Assembly: GCF_010378095.1 (NCBI RefSeq)
Contig: NZ_WNJL01000023.1
Coordinates: forward strand, 1 to 64,000
Direction of reading: 5' to 3'
Length of the DNA stretch: 64,000 bases
Source of the DNA: Acidithiobacillus ferrianus
GTDB lineage: Bacteria; Pseudomonadota; Gammaproteobacteria; Acidithiobacillales; Acidithiobacillaceae
Both the position numbers and the translations under genes were made by a program. Positions 22,920 through 32,870 of the stretch are shown here, in pieces; position 1 is the first letter of the stretch; each line of letters starts with the position of its first letter. The notes under the pieces were generated by a model. It was not told where the DNA came from, made no database searches, and saw nothing but the letters and a program-made list of their open reading frames with translations.

Positions 22920-25511
22920 ATGAACAGCACGACAATCACTCGTTCAAAGCCGTTGACCAGGAACATGAACTCAGAGGTCAACGAACTCGGCATGACCAGC
23001 CATACCGTAACCGCTCATGGCTCTGCCTGGCTTGCCGGCGCAGTAGAATCCGCCTGCCAGCGGATTGCTCCACTCTGGCCACTGCACGCCTTCGTGGCGG
23101 TCAATCCCTATTTTGGTCTGCGTCATCAGGATTTCGAGCAGGCCAGTGAGACTCTTGCCAAGGTGGCGGGTTCTTCCCTGGTGATGCCGCGCCGTTACTA
23201 TCGGGAACAGATCTCGACAGGCCGGATTTCTCGCACGGACCTGGAACAGGCGTTACAGCAACACGGCCTCATGGCGGACGCCACGGAAGTGGAAAAGGCC
23301 ATCGCTGAGGATAACCCCCTCCCCACAGGTCAAATCAAACTGATTTCAAATGTCCTGGAAGATCTGGATGGCATACCATGGAATAGCTTTGTCGTAGAAC
23401 GAATAAGCCAATTTGCAGCCGCTTCCTTCGACCAGGGCCAGGCCGGTTGGCCGATGCCCTGGTCGAAGGAATCTCTCTACGAGGCGTGGCGCCATTACGC
23501 CCAAATCGATCTGAGCCCCAGGATGATGGGATTAAAAGGGGTTCGGGCAACAGTCACCGCGTTGCCCACACTGCCCATGGAGACGATCGCTTTGGCGTTG
23601 CAGAAGCTCGCCATGCCGGTTGACATGATCGAAGACTACCTCCATGCCGCCTTATTGAATATTGGTGGCTGGACAGCCTGGACACGGTATCTCCGCTGGG
23701 AACAGGAATTAGCGGGTGGTCAGGAAAATTCCATTGTCGATCTGCTGGCCATTCGGCTGGCCTGGGAATTGATCCTGTGGGATACACGCCAGACCCCAGC
23801 GCTGGGGGATGCTTGGCGGAACGCCGTGCAAACTTTGCAGTTCTCTTCAGCGCATCGTGCGCATGCGCAAATAGACTTTGCGCTGCAAACGGCTTTTGAA
23901 CGGAGTTATCAGAAAGAAATCATCACAAAACTAGCGGGCATTCCCGGGGAATCGGCAACGAAGTCTGGCCCTGCTCGACCCGTGATACAGGCGGCGTTCT
24001 GTATCGATGTGCGGTCCGAGATTTTTCGCCGGGCCTTGGAAACCGTCGCACCCGGCGTACAAACTGTAGGCTTTGCAGGGTTTTTCGGCGCTTTCATGGA
24101 GTTTGTGCCCCTTGGGGCCGCTAAAGCGCGGATGCACATGCCCGTCCTACTGACACCCAACTACCGGGTGCATGAACATATTCACGATGCCAGTGACAAG
24201 GAAGTGGCAAAAGTGATCCACGACCGCCATCAGCGCCTGCACCATGCCAATGTCTGGAAAGTCTTTAAGGGATCGGCCTCCTCATGTTTCTCCTTTGTGG
24301 AATCGACTGGTCTGCTCTATGGTCCGAAACTCCTCAGCGACAGCTTCGGATGGAGTCGTACGGTGCCACATCCCAAGATGAAAGGGATAGCTCCCGAGTT
24401 CCGTAAACGTCTGGCTCCCACGTTGTCCGCTGTATCCCATGGGCCACAGTTGACTCAGACCAGACAGAAAACAACCCGGGTTCCCACCGTCGGCATCTCT
24501 CTGGAAAATCGCGGCGCAACGGGTGAAATGACTTTAAAAGCCATGTCGATGACCAGCAATTTTGCACGGCTGGTATTGCTGGTCGGGCACGGCAGCAGCA
24601 CGGTCAACAACCCTTATGCCACAGGACTGGATTGCGGAGCCTGTGCCGGTCAAACCGGTGAAGTCAGCGCCCGCGCCACCGCGATGTTGCTGAATGATCC
24701 CGCCGTACGCGCGGAACTTGCGCAAAAAGGTATTCTCATTCCCGCAGATACCCGGTTTGTAGGGGCCTTGCATGACACCACGGTCGATGAGGTCACCTTG
24801 TTCGATATCGATGGATTGATATCGACGCACGCGCAGGATCTGAGACAGCTACAAACGTGGCTCGCGCAAGCGGGGCAACTCACGCGAATGGAACGGGCCA
24901 GTTTGCTGGGCATCCCGGATTCCGCCCCGGGGGTTGTCGATGCACTGGTTAAAGAACGCAGTCGGGACTGGTCGCAAGTATTTCCGGAGTGGGGTCTTGC
25001 CGGTAACGCGGCCTTTATCGCCGCACCCCGTTCGAGGACCGCCGGTATCGACCTTTCCGGAAGGGCATTCCTGCACGACTACGAGTGGCGCAAGGATGAA
25101 GGTTTTAGCGTTTTGGAGCTCATCATGACGGCACCGATGGTGGTCGCCAACTGGATCAATATGCAGTATTACGGCTCCGTTGTGGACAATCAAAAATTTG
25201 GTAGCGGCAATAAAGTACTCCACAACATCGTGGGGGGGTCCATAGGTGTACTGGAAGGAAACGGAGGAGATCTCCGCGTTGGACTTCCTCTACAGTCACT
25301 CCACAACGGTGAACGGTGGGTGCATGAGCCTTTACGGTTGAATGTATTTATCGAAGCGCCGAAATCTGAAATGGACCGGATCATTGCCAAACACGAACTA
25401 GTGCGGGAGTTGGTCGAAAACCGATGGTTGTTTCTTTTTCAAATGGACGACGAGCACGGCAGTATCCACCTACGCAACGCGGAAAAAAAATGGCAAAAAG
25501 TATCATCATAA
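22920..25511 (+). CDS. dabA: DabA, beta-carbonic-anhydrase-like subunit of the DAB pump (copy 1)
   Basis: The 863-aa soluble protein belongs to the former DUF2309 family. The putative zinc site is visible: Cys and Asp in AAFCIDVRSE (near residue 360), His in VGHGSS (near 556) and Cys in LDCGACAG (near 571), the Cys-Asp...His...Cys set of DabA. The start at 22920 has GGGAG 8 bases upstream; the longer frame from 22857 overlaps dabB and is unlikely. It works only with DabB. It is shorter than the second DabA in this window (1050 aa), so the two pumps belong to different lineages. Confidence 0.9.
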   Translation: MNSTTITRSKPLTRNMNSEVNELGMTSHTVTAHGSAWLAGAVESACQRIAPLWPLHAFVAVNPYFGLRHQDFEQASETLAKVAGSSLVMPRRYYREQISTGRISRTDLEQALQQHGLMADATEVEKAIAEDNPLPTGQIKLISNVLEDLDGIPWNSFVVERISQFAAASFDQGQAGWPMPWSKESLYEAWRHYAQIDLSPRMMGLKGVRATVTALPTLPMETIALALQKLAMPVDMIEDYLHAALLNIGGWTAWTRYLRWEQELAGGQENSIVDLLAIRLAWELILWDTRQTPALGDAWRNAVQTLQFSSAHRAHAQIDFALQTAFERSYQKEIITKLAGIPGESATKSGPARPVIQAAFCIDVRSEIFRRALETVAPGVQTVGFAGFFGAFMEFVPLGAAKARMHMPVLLTPNYRVHEHIHDASDKEVAKVIHDRHQRLHHANVWKVFKGSASSCFSFVESTGLLYGPKLLSDSFGWSRTVPHPKMKGIAPEFRKRLAPTLSAVSHGPQLTQTRQKTTRVPTVGISLENRGATGEMTLKAMSMTSNFARLVLLVGHGSSTVNNPYATGLDCGACAGQTGEVSARATAMLLNDPAVRAELAQKGILIPADTRFVGALHDTTVDEVTLFDIDGLISTHAQDLRQLQTWLAQAGQLTRMERASLLGIPDSAPGVVDALVKERSRDWSQVFPEWGLAGNAAFIAAPRSRTAGIDLSGRAFLHDYEWRKDEGFSVLELIMTAPMVVANWINMQYYGSVVDNQKFGSGNKVLHNIVGGSIGVLEGNGGDLRVGLPLQSLHNGERWVHEPLRLNVFIEAPKSEMDRIIAKHELVRELVENRWLFLFQMDDEHGSIHLRNAEKKWQKVSS

Positions 25512-25624
25512 TAATGTATATAATGCCTATTTATCGTGAGTAGGTTCGTAATGACGACTGTTACGGTCATACCTCATCATTGCCCGTTATCGCGGAATCT
25601 TCTATTTATGTAGAGGAACAACCG

Positions 25625-26503
25625 ATGCGTACGTTAGAGCATGCAAAATATTCGCGTTTAGAAAATGCTACCTACAAGGGCTCACGCGTGGCCCTACTTA
25701 CCCAGCACGGCAAGGAGAAAGTCGTTGCGCCTTTACTGGCCGCCGCCATCGGTTGTGATGTTGTCCTGGTGACGGACTTTGACACGGACCAGCTGGGTAC
25801 CTTTACCCGCGACATTCTCCGTGCTGGCACCCAGATCGAGGCGGCGCGGAAAAAGGCGCGCATCGGTATGGAGCTAGCGCATTTGCCCCTGGGGCTCGCT
25901 AGCGAGGGCAGCTTTGGGCCGGACCCATTTACCGGGATGTTTCCCTTAAACGTAGAGATGCTCGTCTGGATCGACGATACTCTGGAGGTCGAAGTAGTCG
26001 GTATGGCCTCGGGTAAGACCAACTTTTCTCATCTGCTCACCACCGACTGGGAGCAGGCCGAGGTCTTCGCCCGTGCGACCGGTTTTCCCGGACATGGGAT
26101 CGTAGTACGCCCGCGCCATGCCGACGATTCCCGCATCCGCAAAGGAATTGCCACCTGGGAATCGTTACGTGAGGCCTTTTTATGGGCTTGTGATGAAGCG
26201 GACAACGGCTGCGCTTTCCTGGAAACCGACGTGCGTGCCCATATGAGCCCCATGCGCATGGAGGTCATCGCTTCAGCTACCCGAGATCTCGCACGCAAGC
26301 TTTGCACCCCATGCCCGGTCTGCAACACGCCGGGCTTCCAGATCGTGGAGCGCGTCTCCGGACTGCCTTGCGAGGATTGCGGCGCCCCGACCAGAGAAGC
26401 CAGGGCGGACATCCACCGTTGTGCCAGATGTGGCCACCAGGTCGCGCTGGAACGCCCGGAGAAAACCGCTCCAGCAGGTCATTGCGACTGGTGCAACCCA
26501 TGA
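25625..26503 (+). CDS. DUF6671-like protein with C-terminal zinc ribbons
   Basis: The 292-aa protein begins MRTLEHAKYSRLENA. Residues 15-180 carry the pattern of DUF6671: VALLTQHGKEKVVAPLL, then GTFTRDILRAGTQIEAARKKA and LGLASEGSFGPDPF. The last 70 residues contain CPVC, CEDC, CARC and CDWC pairs, enough for two zinc ribbons. AGAGGA lies 7 bases before the ATG. Function of the family is unknown to me; its place between dabA and pyrC suggests a role linked to carbon uptake or expression control, which is inference. Confidence 0.7.
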   Translation: MRTLEHAKYSRLENATYKGSRVALLTQHGKEKVVAPLLAAAIGCDVVLVTDFDTDQLGTFTRDILRAGTQIEAARKKARIGMELAHLPLGLASEGSFGPDPFTGMFPLNVEMLVWIDDTLEVEVVGMASGKTNFSHLLTTDWEQAEVFARATGFPGHGIVVRPRHADDSRIRKGIATWESLREAFLWACDEADNGCAFLETDVRAHMSPMRMEVIASATRDLARKLCTPCPVCNTPGFQIVERVSGLPCEDCGAPTREARADIHRCARCGHQVALERPEKTAPAGHCDWCNP

Positions 26504-26560
26504 ATTCCGAAGCGGCATGGCTACCATGTGACGGCAGCCCGAATTGAGGCGTATCCCATC

Positions 26561-27118
26561 ATGACAACGATTACCGAGACGGTGCGAGATGCTCCAGTCA
26601 CACGTCTGTTTCTTTTTGTTCGGGGAACAGACGACCTTGCCAATGCCTGCCAGCAGGTCGGAGAGTTTCTTGCGTTTCGTCGTTGTCACAAAAGTGCTTC
26701 ATTGGCCAATGAATGTTTCTTGGGCGCCTGGGTGGATGAGCACACCGTCACCAGCTTCCCTCAAGAATGGGCACGGCCGTTATCAGCCACTCAGACTCTT
26801 CTCCTGACAATGCGGGAGATTTTTGCTTTGTGGGGCATCTGGTCAGTTGCCTCGATCGAGGCGGTATGCCTGGAGACCAATGAGAGGATGGCGCTTTCTC
26901 ACAACCTGCTGCTTGATGCGCTGACTGCACTGATGCAGGGAAACACCGGAACCATTGGCTCTTATTCACCGGTCTTTGCGTGTGGCACGCCGATGGAACA
27001 GGTGCATGCACAGATCAACCAACTGAATCATCTGTATCCACTTCGGATTGGCGGCCCGCTTTATTGCGACCCGGGTACTGGCAATTTGTCCTTACAGGAC
27101 AAACTGTTATATCATTGA
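26561..27118 (+). CDS. Hypothetical 185-aa protein of the dab1 cluster
   Basis: The chosen start is MTTITETVRDAPVTRLFLFV; an upstream in-frame start at 26528 overlaps nothing but lacks a ribosome site. The protein is soluble, with one hydrophobic helix (TLLLTMREIFALWGIW) and no recognised motif. It lies 57 bases after the DUF6671-like gene and 41 bases before the leader peptide of pyrC, all in the same direction. Confidence 0.55.
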   Translation: MTTITETVRDAPVTRLFLFVRGTDDLANACQQVGEFLAFRRCHKSASLANECFLGAWVDEHTVTSFPQEWARPLSATQTLLLTMREIFALWGIWSVASIEAVCLETNERMALSHNLLLDALTALMQGNTGTIGSYSPVFACGTPMEQVHAQINQLNHLYPLRIGGPLYCDPGTGNLSLQDKLLYH

Positions 27119-27159
27119 GAAAACATCCGCGATCTCGGGTTATCAGAAAGGAGAAACAA

Positions 27160-27231
27160 ATGATACCTGGAGTTGATGGTCTTCGATACCCGGCCAAGTT
27201 GGGCTCGGTGAACCGTCGGTACTGCCGGTGA
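27160..27231 (+). CDS. 23-aa leader peptide overlapping the pyrC start
   Basis: An ATG with a strong AAAGGAG site (7-base spacing) opens a 23-codon frame (MIPGVDGLRYPAKLGS...) whose stop TGA overlaps the GTG start of pyrC (GTGA). pyrC itself lacks a clear ribosome site, so translation of pyrC is probably coupled to this short frame. Whether the peptide itself matters cannot be seen. Confidence 0.5.
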   Translation: MIPGVDGLRYPAKLGSVNRRYCR

Positions 27232-28262
27232 ACCGACTGACCCTCACCCGCCCCGATGATTGGCATCTGCATCTTCGTGATGGAGCGGTGTTGGCCTCGG
27301 TGCTCCCTGACACGGCGAGGCGCTTTGCGCGCGGTATGGTGATGCCCAATCTTCAACCCCCCATCACGACAGTCGATTTAGCACAGGCCTATCGCGACCG
27401 TATCCTCGCGGCACTCCCAACGGATATGCGCTTCGAGCCGCTCATGACGCTTTATCTCACGGACCATATGCCGGCATCCGAGATCGAGAAGGTAAAAAAC
27501 AGCAGCTTTGTGCAGGCGGTCAAATACTACCCGACTGGCGCGACCACGCATTCGGAGAGTGGTGTAACCGATTTGAAACGTGTCTATCCAGTGCTCGCGG
27601 CGATGGAAAAGCAGGATCTGCCGCTGTTGTTGCACGGCGAAGTGACCGATCCGAGCGTGGACGTGTTTGACCGTGAGGCCGTGTTCATCGACAGGCACCT
27701 CATGCCACTGACGCGCGACTTTCCCGGCCTGCGCATGGTGTTGGAGCACATCACCACACGCGCGGCGGTCGAGTTCGTCCGGCAAGCTCCCAACAACATC
27801 GCCGCGACGATTACCGCGCACCATCTGCTGCTCAACCGCAATGCGCTATTCGAGGGCGGGTTACGACCACATCATTACTGTCTGCCGCTCCTGAAGCGCG
27901 AGGCGCACCGCACAGCGCTTGTCGCCGCAGCCACTGGCGGCAACCCGAAGTTTTTTCTCGGCACCGACAGCGCGCCACACCCGCGTCAAGCCAAGGAGTC
28001 TGCCTGCGGCTGCGCCGGCATCTATACCGCGCACGCTGCAATAGAACTCTATGCCGAGATTTTCTGGCGAGCCGGTGCACTCGACCGGCTGGAAGCCTTC
28101 GCGAGCTTCCATGGACCCGACTTCTACCGATTGCCGCGCAACCGGGACACGCTCACCCTGGAGCAGCGGAACTGGATCGTACCCGAGGAACTACGTTTCG
28201 GGAAGGAAACCGTCGTGCCGCTACGCGCCGGGGAAACGATGACATGGAATATGCTGGCCTGA
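27228..28262 (+). CDS. pyrC: Dihydroorotase, class II homodimeric type
   Basis: The 344-aa enzyme closes carbamoyl aspartate to dihydroorotate in pyrimidine synthesis. The metal site is intact: HLHLRD near residue 14, the carboxylated lysine in VKYYPTGATTHS near residue 98, His in LLLHGEV and LEHITT, and Asp in GTDSAPH near residue 250. Length is normal. GTG start, coupled to the upstream leader peptide. pyrC next to a bicarbonate pump makes metabolic sense, since carbamoyl phosphate uses bicarbonate, but the link is inferred. Confidence 0.93.
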   Translation: MNRLTLTRPDDWHLHLRDGAVLASVLPDTARRFARGMVMPNLQPPITTVDLAQAYRDRILAALPTDMRFEPLMTLYLTDHMPASEIEKVKNSSFVQAVKYYPTGATTHSESGVTDLKRVYPVLAAMEKQDLPLLLHGEVTDPSVDVFDREAVFIDRHLMPLTRDFPGLRMVLEHITTRAAVEFVRQAPNNIAATITAHHLLLNRNALFEGGLRPHHYCLPLLKREAHRTALVAAATGGNPKFFLGTDSAPHPRQAKESACGCAGIYTAHAAIELYAEIFWRAGALDRLEAFASFHGPDFYRLPRNRDTLTLEQRNWIVPEELRFGKETVVPLRAGETMTWNMLA

Positions 28263-28636
28263 GAAAGCACGGGTGCTGCCGCGAGCCAGATGCGACTGCC
28301 TGGACTCAACCACATGGGCTTTCGAGGACGCGCACCAGGGTGTGCAACCAGCCGGCACGGGTGAAACAGACGGTCGGACCGGCGCCAGAGAGTGACCGGC
28401 AAAAACCCCTTGGTCCCATGGACCATCGGCCGCGGTTCTAGCGCATCGGCAAATCGCTTGCGCCAGTAATGCATAAGGGTGGCTACGGCGATCCCTTCCT
28501 GCGCACAGTCATTCTTGACCGAAAGACCGCCCTGGCAAGCCACTGTCGGTCTGACTGGAGGGACGCAACCGTCGTATCGCCAGGATCTTCGGGCGCGGGT
28601 GGAGCATGTCTTTGCCGCCAAAAATACCTCGCAAAG
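28263..28636. mobile_element. Remnants of insertion sequences between pyrC and the cpII gene
   Basis: Leftward, codons near 28560-28380 read GIAVATLMHYWRKRF and GFLPVTLWRRSD, resembling the small OrfA of IS66-type elements. Rightward, near 28575-28640, SYRQDLRARVEHVFAAKN resembles the C-terminal end of an IS5/IS4-type transposase. Both lack starts and remaining domains. No intact gene or clear terminal repeats are seen. Confidence 0.5.
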
Positions 28637-28963
28637 TTAATTCTTGAACTTCACCAGACGGCTGACCTGAATATCGGTCACGAAAACCACTCCAGTATGC
28701 TTCTCAAAAAAAGGGGCGAAACCTTCCAGGATGGGAGGCACCAACTCCTCTGGAACAGCCACAATGATCATGATCAACACATCATCTTCGTTAAACATGA
28801 CATGCCCATCATAAATACCGTGACTGCCCTTTCCGGAAAGATTGCCGACAATGGTGTATCCCTTTACACCAGAACGATCTAGGAGATCCGTAGCGAAATC
28901 TTTGTGGACACCTTCCATGATGATCTCCAACTTCTTCAGTGGGCTCAGATTCAGGGTTTTCAT
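28637..28963 (-). CDS. PII-like protein of the carboxysome-associated CPII type
   Basis: The 108-aa protein has the PII ferredoxin-like fold pattern: LKKLEIIMEG, GYTIVGNLSGKGSHG with a Gly-rich T-loop region, and MIIVAVPEELVPPILEGF. Its ATG overlaps the dabA2 stop by 4 bases (ATGA). Carboxysome-operon-linked PII-like proteins bind adenine nucleotides and bicarbonate and are thought to sense carbon or energy state for the transporter. That role is taken from CPII; here it is inferred from position and fold. Confidence 0.78.
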   Translation of the reverse strand: MKTLNLSPLKKLEIIMEGVHKDFATDLLDRSGVKGYTIVGNLSGKGSHGIYDGHVMFNEDDVLIMIIVAVPEELVPPILEGFAPFFEKHTGVVFVTDIQVSRLVKFKN

Positions 28964-31900
28964 GCAATATCCTCCATAAGGGGCCGACTCATTGATAACT
29001 CGGATCGTTCCTGCAAGCGGAACGCACCATCATCCAGCACATAGGCACGATACGCATCTTCCGGGTCCATAATAATGACTCGCACCCAGGCACCGCCCAC
29101 CAGCGCCTTAATTTTCACTAAATTACCGACCGCTTTCTGCACAAAGGACAGCGGCGCCTCCACGAGCACGATCAGACGTACCGGTTCATGATAAGGTTTA
29201 CCGTCCTTGAGAACAGTCTGGGTAGGCAAGCCGGTACGCAAGTCACTCTGATTACCGGTCATCACCGCAAATCTGCCGGCCACATTATGATACGCTTTGC
29301 TACCACTACCATAGTGCTCGGTATCCACCACCGAAAAATAGTGTTCCAAGTTGATCCATTCGCCGACCACCATAGGACTGGACAGAATCGTCTCCAGAAG
29401 ACGTCCCTTGGGATCGAGGCGATAGTCGTACGAATGCAGAAAAGCCCGACTTTCCAGATCCAGCCCTTCTGTCAGTTCGCGTTGGCCCACAATCGCATAG
29501 ACATTCCGGGTCAGCCCCCACTCCGGACGCACCTGAGACCAGTCATGCGCCTGCCGCCGAGCCATCATTGCCGCCGCGTAAGGTTCCTCGGCCAAGCGTC
29601 CAGGACCACCCAAGGTGGGCATACGTTCTGCTGCCGAGCGTCGGGAGGCAGCAGAAAGTCCATTACGCAAACGTTCCAGATAGAGCAGATGCCGGGCCGG
29701 TAACAAATCGATATCCATGAGTTCGACCGCGTCCGTCGTGGTGTTGTGAACGGCGGGTATGAACCAGGAATCCTCCGGAATGACTATACCTAAGTCACGT
29801 AGACGTCGTCTGACTTCCGGCTTGTTGGCCATGGCGGCAAAAACACGCGCATTGGGGAGGCCCTTACCACCACCACAGGCACCACAATCCAAAGCTGATT
29901 CATAAGGATTGTTTTGGGTCTGACTTTCATGCGCCACTATCAGTACAAAACGGGAGAAATTACGATTCAGCCCAACCAAAAGAAGTGATTGAGAAATATA
30001 ACGAACCTGTTCATCCACACTAAAGCCGATGCGTCCGAGTCGCTCCATCTGCAAACTCATTTCATGACGCTCTACCCGATAGATATCACGAAGCTTCTGG
30101 ATAAATGCCGTTTCATCCTGATCACTAATATGTCGCCTCCGCGCCAGGTCGCTGGGGCCCTGTGCATTTTCGAGGGCAATTTCCCGCAATTGCCGGACAT
30201 CATCATCGGTCACCTGATCACGAGGTATGTCCCACTCCTTGATCAAGGCACGAACAATCATGGCACGTTGTACCGCACGCAAAATAGAGTCCGCCTGGTC
30301 ATGACTCAGCTTATCCAGTAGCAGGCGCGTAACGGGTTTATCCGCATGCAGACGGTCATGCAGCTGGTGATAAGTAAGTGGCGCCACAGTCTTGCCGATC
30401 AATCCGATACTAAATATCAAACCGACGGCTTCAACGGCCACAAATGGTGAAAGCACCGATCCCTTGAGGTCATGCAGCACATGTTCCAGAGCGCTATAAA
30501 GTGGCTCCTCTTCGAGCTCCAGTGCTGCAGGAATCTCGAGAATCAGGTTTTTTGGAGTTTGAATCGCAGGACAAAGGTGTACCTCAGTGCCTTTGCCGTA
30601 TCCCAAAAAACTGATCGGAACACCAAAAAAGCCACCGATGCCAAATGTCTCATAATCACCAACAGCCTCCAGATGCCGACGCATAGGCTCGGAGCGCACA
30701 TCAATACATAACATGGCCTGAGCAAAGGGACGTTTATCTACTGGCGGAGCCGAGGCTTTGGGAATATTGACCCGATTGATCAACGCCTTGATGTAATGCG
30801 TTTCCATGGAACGCAGCCAGACAAAGCCCTCTCCCTTCTCCCAACTACGCACAACCTCCATAAATTCGTCCAATTGCGCAGGAGTCATCGCCATCAGTTC
30901 TGCCTCCGCATCTCCACCCATGGTCGCGGCCAGTCGACGCAGATGGGACGCCTGACGCTCGCCCTCCCAACGGGATTTGTTATCCATATACGCATGGGCG
31001 AGTTTTTCAAAACTAGGGCGATGGCGGCGAGCCAGAACATCCTCGACACGATGGGCCCACGCCGGGAGGATGGAGCCGGTATGTAGTTCAAGACGCAGAT
31101 AAGCCCCCAGGGGATCGGCATGAACAAATGCCTGCACCGCCTCGGCGTTCGCCGGACAGCCATGATGCCGGACCGCCTCCTGCAGAAGCGCCATCCCCAG
31201 AACCATACGCACCGCCAGAAAATCCGTTAGATCCGCCGGAAACTGCTTCGCCCAATAGTAATGTCTTGCCGAGCTCCGATAGCGAATAAACCCGGCCCAC
31301 CCATGCAGTCGAGTCAATTGTCGAGTGATATATCTCTGCCAGGATTCCTCAGGCACCTTAAGTCGTTTCAGGATGTGGGCGACCATTCCCTCGGGAGTCT
31401 CTTCAGATTCCAGCAGCTGTCGCAACTGCAAGCCACGCAGGAAAAAACGCACATTGTGCTGTGCTACCTCCTTCCAGGCAGCAAAAAATCCCTGGTCACG
31501 TCCCGGTGCCTGCCAGGCGGATTGCCCTTCATCAAAAAAATCCAAACAACTCTTGATGAGAAGTTCGTCCAAGGTTTGGCCGATATCCGTTCCAAATAGA
31601 CGATCAATGTTGGCGTAAACCGGATCATCCTGAGCAATTTTATGAGCGAGTATCACACCAAGCTGAAGCCGCTGCGTGTCCCTATTCATGGTCGTTGATT
31701 GACCATGCAGAACATCATGAAGAAGCTGTCCGTTGAGCCAGTCCGTTTTCGGTACCACCTGCTCACTCTGACAAACCGTCAGTAAAGACCAGAACCACTT
31801 CCGGAGCGCCACACCGGGCAATACCCCGGGAAGCGCACTCAAGAAATCGTCAAGATACTTTTCAAGCTTGGCATCATCCACTTTTCCGGCAAGGCGATAT

Positions 31901-32112
31901 TCTTGGTACTGACTTCTTGAAAGATATCCACGACCGTGGAATAGTGTGTTGGCTTCTTCTATCGCTGCTTCAAAAGACAGATGCTCAAGACCAAAAAGCG
32001 GATTGTGATGAATGAAGGTACGCATCGGCCAGAACCGTGGAATCGGTTCACTGGCCACATAAATCATCGAACGAACATTGAGCCGGTCGCCCAAGGTTAA
32101 TTTATTATCCAT
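28960..32112 (-). CDS. dabA: DabA, beta-carbonic-anhydrase-like subunit of the DAB pump (copy 2)
   Basis: The 1050-aa DUF2309 protein has the zinc-site set intact: LCIDVRSEPMRR near residue 469, VAHESQ near 726 and LDCGACGGGKG near 741. It is about 190 residues longer than copy 1, mainly by insertions before and between the catalytic motifs. The start at 32112 overlaps the stop of the upstream membrane gene. With DabB it makes bicarbonate at the cost of proton gradient. It lies downstream of the carboxysome genes in the same direction. Confidence 0.9.
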   Translation of the reverse strand: MDNKLTLGDRLNVRSMIYVASEPIPRFWPMRTFIHHNPLFGLEHLSFEAAIEEANTLFHGRGYLSRSQYQEYRLAGKVDDAKLEKYLDDFLSALPGVLPGVALRKWFWSLLTVCQSEQVVPKTDWLNGQLLHDVLHGQSTTMNRDTQRLQLGVILAHKIAQDDPVYANIDRLFGTDIGQTLDELLIKSCLDFFDEGQSAWQAPGRDQGFFAAWKEVAQHNVRFFLRGLQLRQLLESEETPEGMVAHILKRLKVPEESWQRYITRQLTRLHGWAGFIRYRSSARHYYWAKQFPADLTDFLAVRMVLGMALLQEAVRHHGCPANAEAVQAFVHADPLGAYLRLELHTGSILPAWAHRVEDVLARRHRPSFEKLAHAYMDNKSRWEGERQASHLRRLAATMGGDAEAELMAMTPAQLDEFMEVVRSWEKGEGFVWLRSMETHYIKALINRVNIPKASAPPVDKRPFAQAMLCIDVRSEPMRRHLEAVGDYETFGIGGFFGVPISFLGYGKGTEVHLCPAIQTPKNLILEIPAALELEEEPLYSALEHVLHDLKGSVLSPFVAVEAVGLIFSIGLIGKTVAPLTYHQLHDRLHADKPVTRLLLDKLSHDQADSILRAVQRAMIVRALIKEWDIPRDQVTDDDVRQLREIALENAQGPSDLARRRHISDQDETAFIQKLRDIYRVERHEMSLQMERLGRIGFSVDEQVRYISQSLLLVGLNRNFSRFVLIVAHESQTQNNPYESALDCGACGGGKGLPNARVFAAMANKPEVRRRLRDLGIVIPEDSWFIPAVHNTTTDAVELMDIDLLPARHLLYLERLRNGLSAASRRSAAERMPTLGGPGRLAEEPYAAAMMARRQAHDWSQVRPEWGLTRNVYAIVGQRELTEGLDLESRAFLHSYDYRLDPKGRLLETILSSPMVVGEWINLEHYFSVVDTEHYGSGSKAYHNVAGRFAVMTGNQSDLRTGLPTQTVLKDGKPYHEPVRLIVLVEAPLSFVQKAVGNLVKIKALVGGAWVRVIIMDPEDAYRAYVLDDGAFRLQERSELSMSRPLMEDIA

Positions 32113-32869
32113 GCGCCCCCCAAAAAATGCCTCCAACCGCAAATAGTCCCAGCACGAGGCCGCCCAACCAGGTGCCGCCCACTGTCAGATCCTCTAGTAA
32201 CTCACCCCGGTAGATACCGAAGAGTAAATCCTGCAAAAACCGTCCTACGGCCCAGCCCCAAAGCAACAAAACCAGAAGACCCCCTGGGATCCATAGCAAC
32301 GGCAGAGCCTTTACCACGTGGAGTAGGATGAAAAAATTGGGGAAAATCGGCGTCGCCGAAGCTGCGAGGGCGGTGAGCGTGACCAGCGCGGAAAGACGGG
32401 GCAAGACCGTCGCCAGTCCACCCGTCAGCCCCAAGTAGGCACCCCCCATCCGCTGCTTGAGAAGTCCTGCCCAGACCAGCATCAGCGCGCCGGGGATCGA
32501 CCAAGACAGCGCAACTGACTGTAGAATAAGGGGATCTAGATTCTGCCCATGTAGCAACCAGGTTAGTGCGAGCCCAGACGTCGTCATCAGCCGTGCCCAG
32601 ACCTGCACTTCACGGGTACTAGCCGCACGAAAGGCGTAGAACACTGCCGTAAAAAGCGCTACGACGCGCAAGTCGGGATCCGGCCCAACCGGTAATGCCT
32701 GCCATGCTCCAGAATGTATCAAAAGCAGCAAACCCAACTGTGGAAACACCAGAATAGCCAGAGCCTGAGCCCAGAATCCCGGAGCGCTGGCAATCAGCTT
32801 GTTAAAAATCCAGCTTAACGGAAACCACGGAAGCAATGTCCCAGCCATGATCCAGATCAAGGTATTCAT
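32105..32869 (-). CDS. Small membrane subunit between dabB and dabA (copy 2)
   Basis: The 254-aa protein has six to seven hydrophobic spans (for example LLPWFPLSWIFNKLI, FPQLGLLLLI, and near the end GGLVLGLFAVGGIFWG). It starts one base after the dabB stop region and overlaps the dabA start, so the three genes form one tight unit. It resembles a half-size NuoL/NuoM-type piece, but no signature is clear. It is present only in this DAB cluster and not in copy 1, so it may be a third pump subunit of this lineage. Confidence 0.65.
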   Translation of the reverse strand: MNTLIWIMAGTLLPWFPLSWIFNKLIASAPGFWAQALAILVFPQLGLLLLIHSGAWQALPVGPDPDLRVVALFTAVFYAFRAASTREVQVWARLMTTSGLALTWLLHGQNLDPLILQSVALSWSIPGALMLVWAGLLKQRMGGAYLGLTGGLATVLPRLSALVTLTALAASATPIFPNFFILLHVVKALPLLWIPGGLLVLLLWGWAVGRFLQDLLFGIYRGELLEDLTVGGTWLGGLVLGLFAVGGIFWGAHG

Positions 32870-32870
32870 A

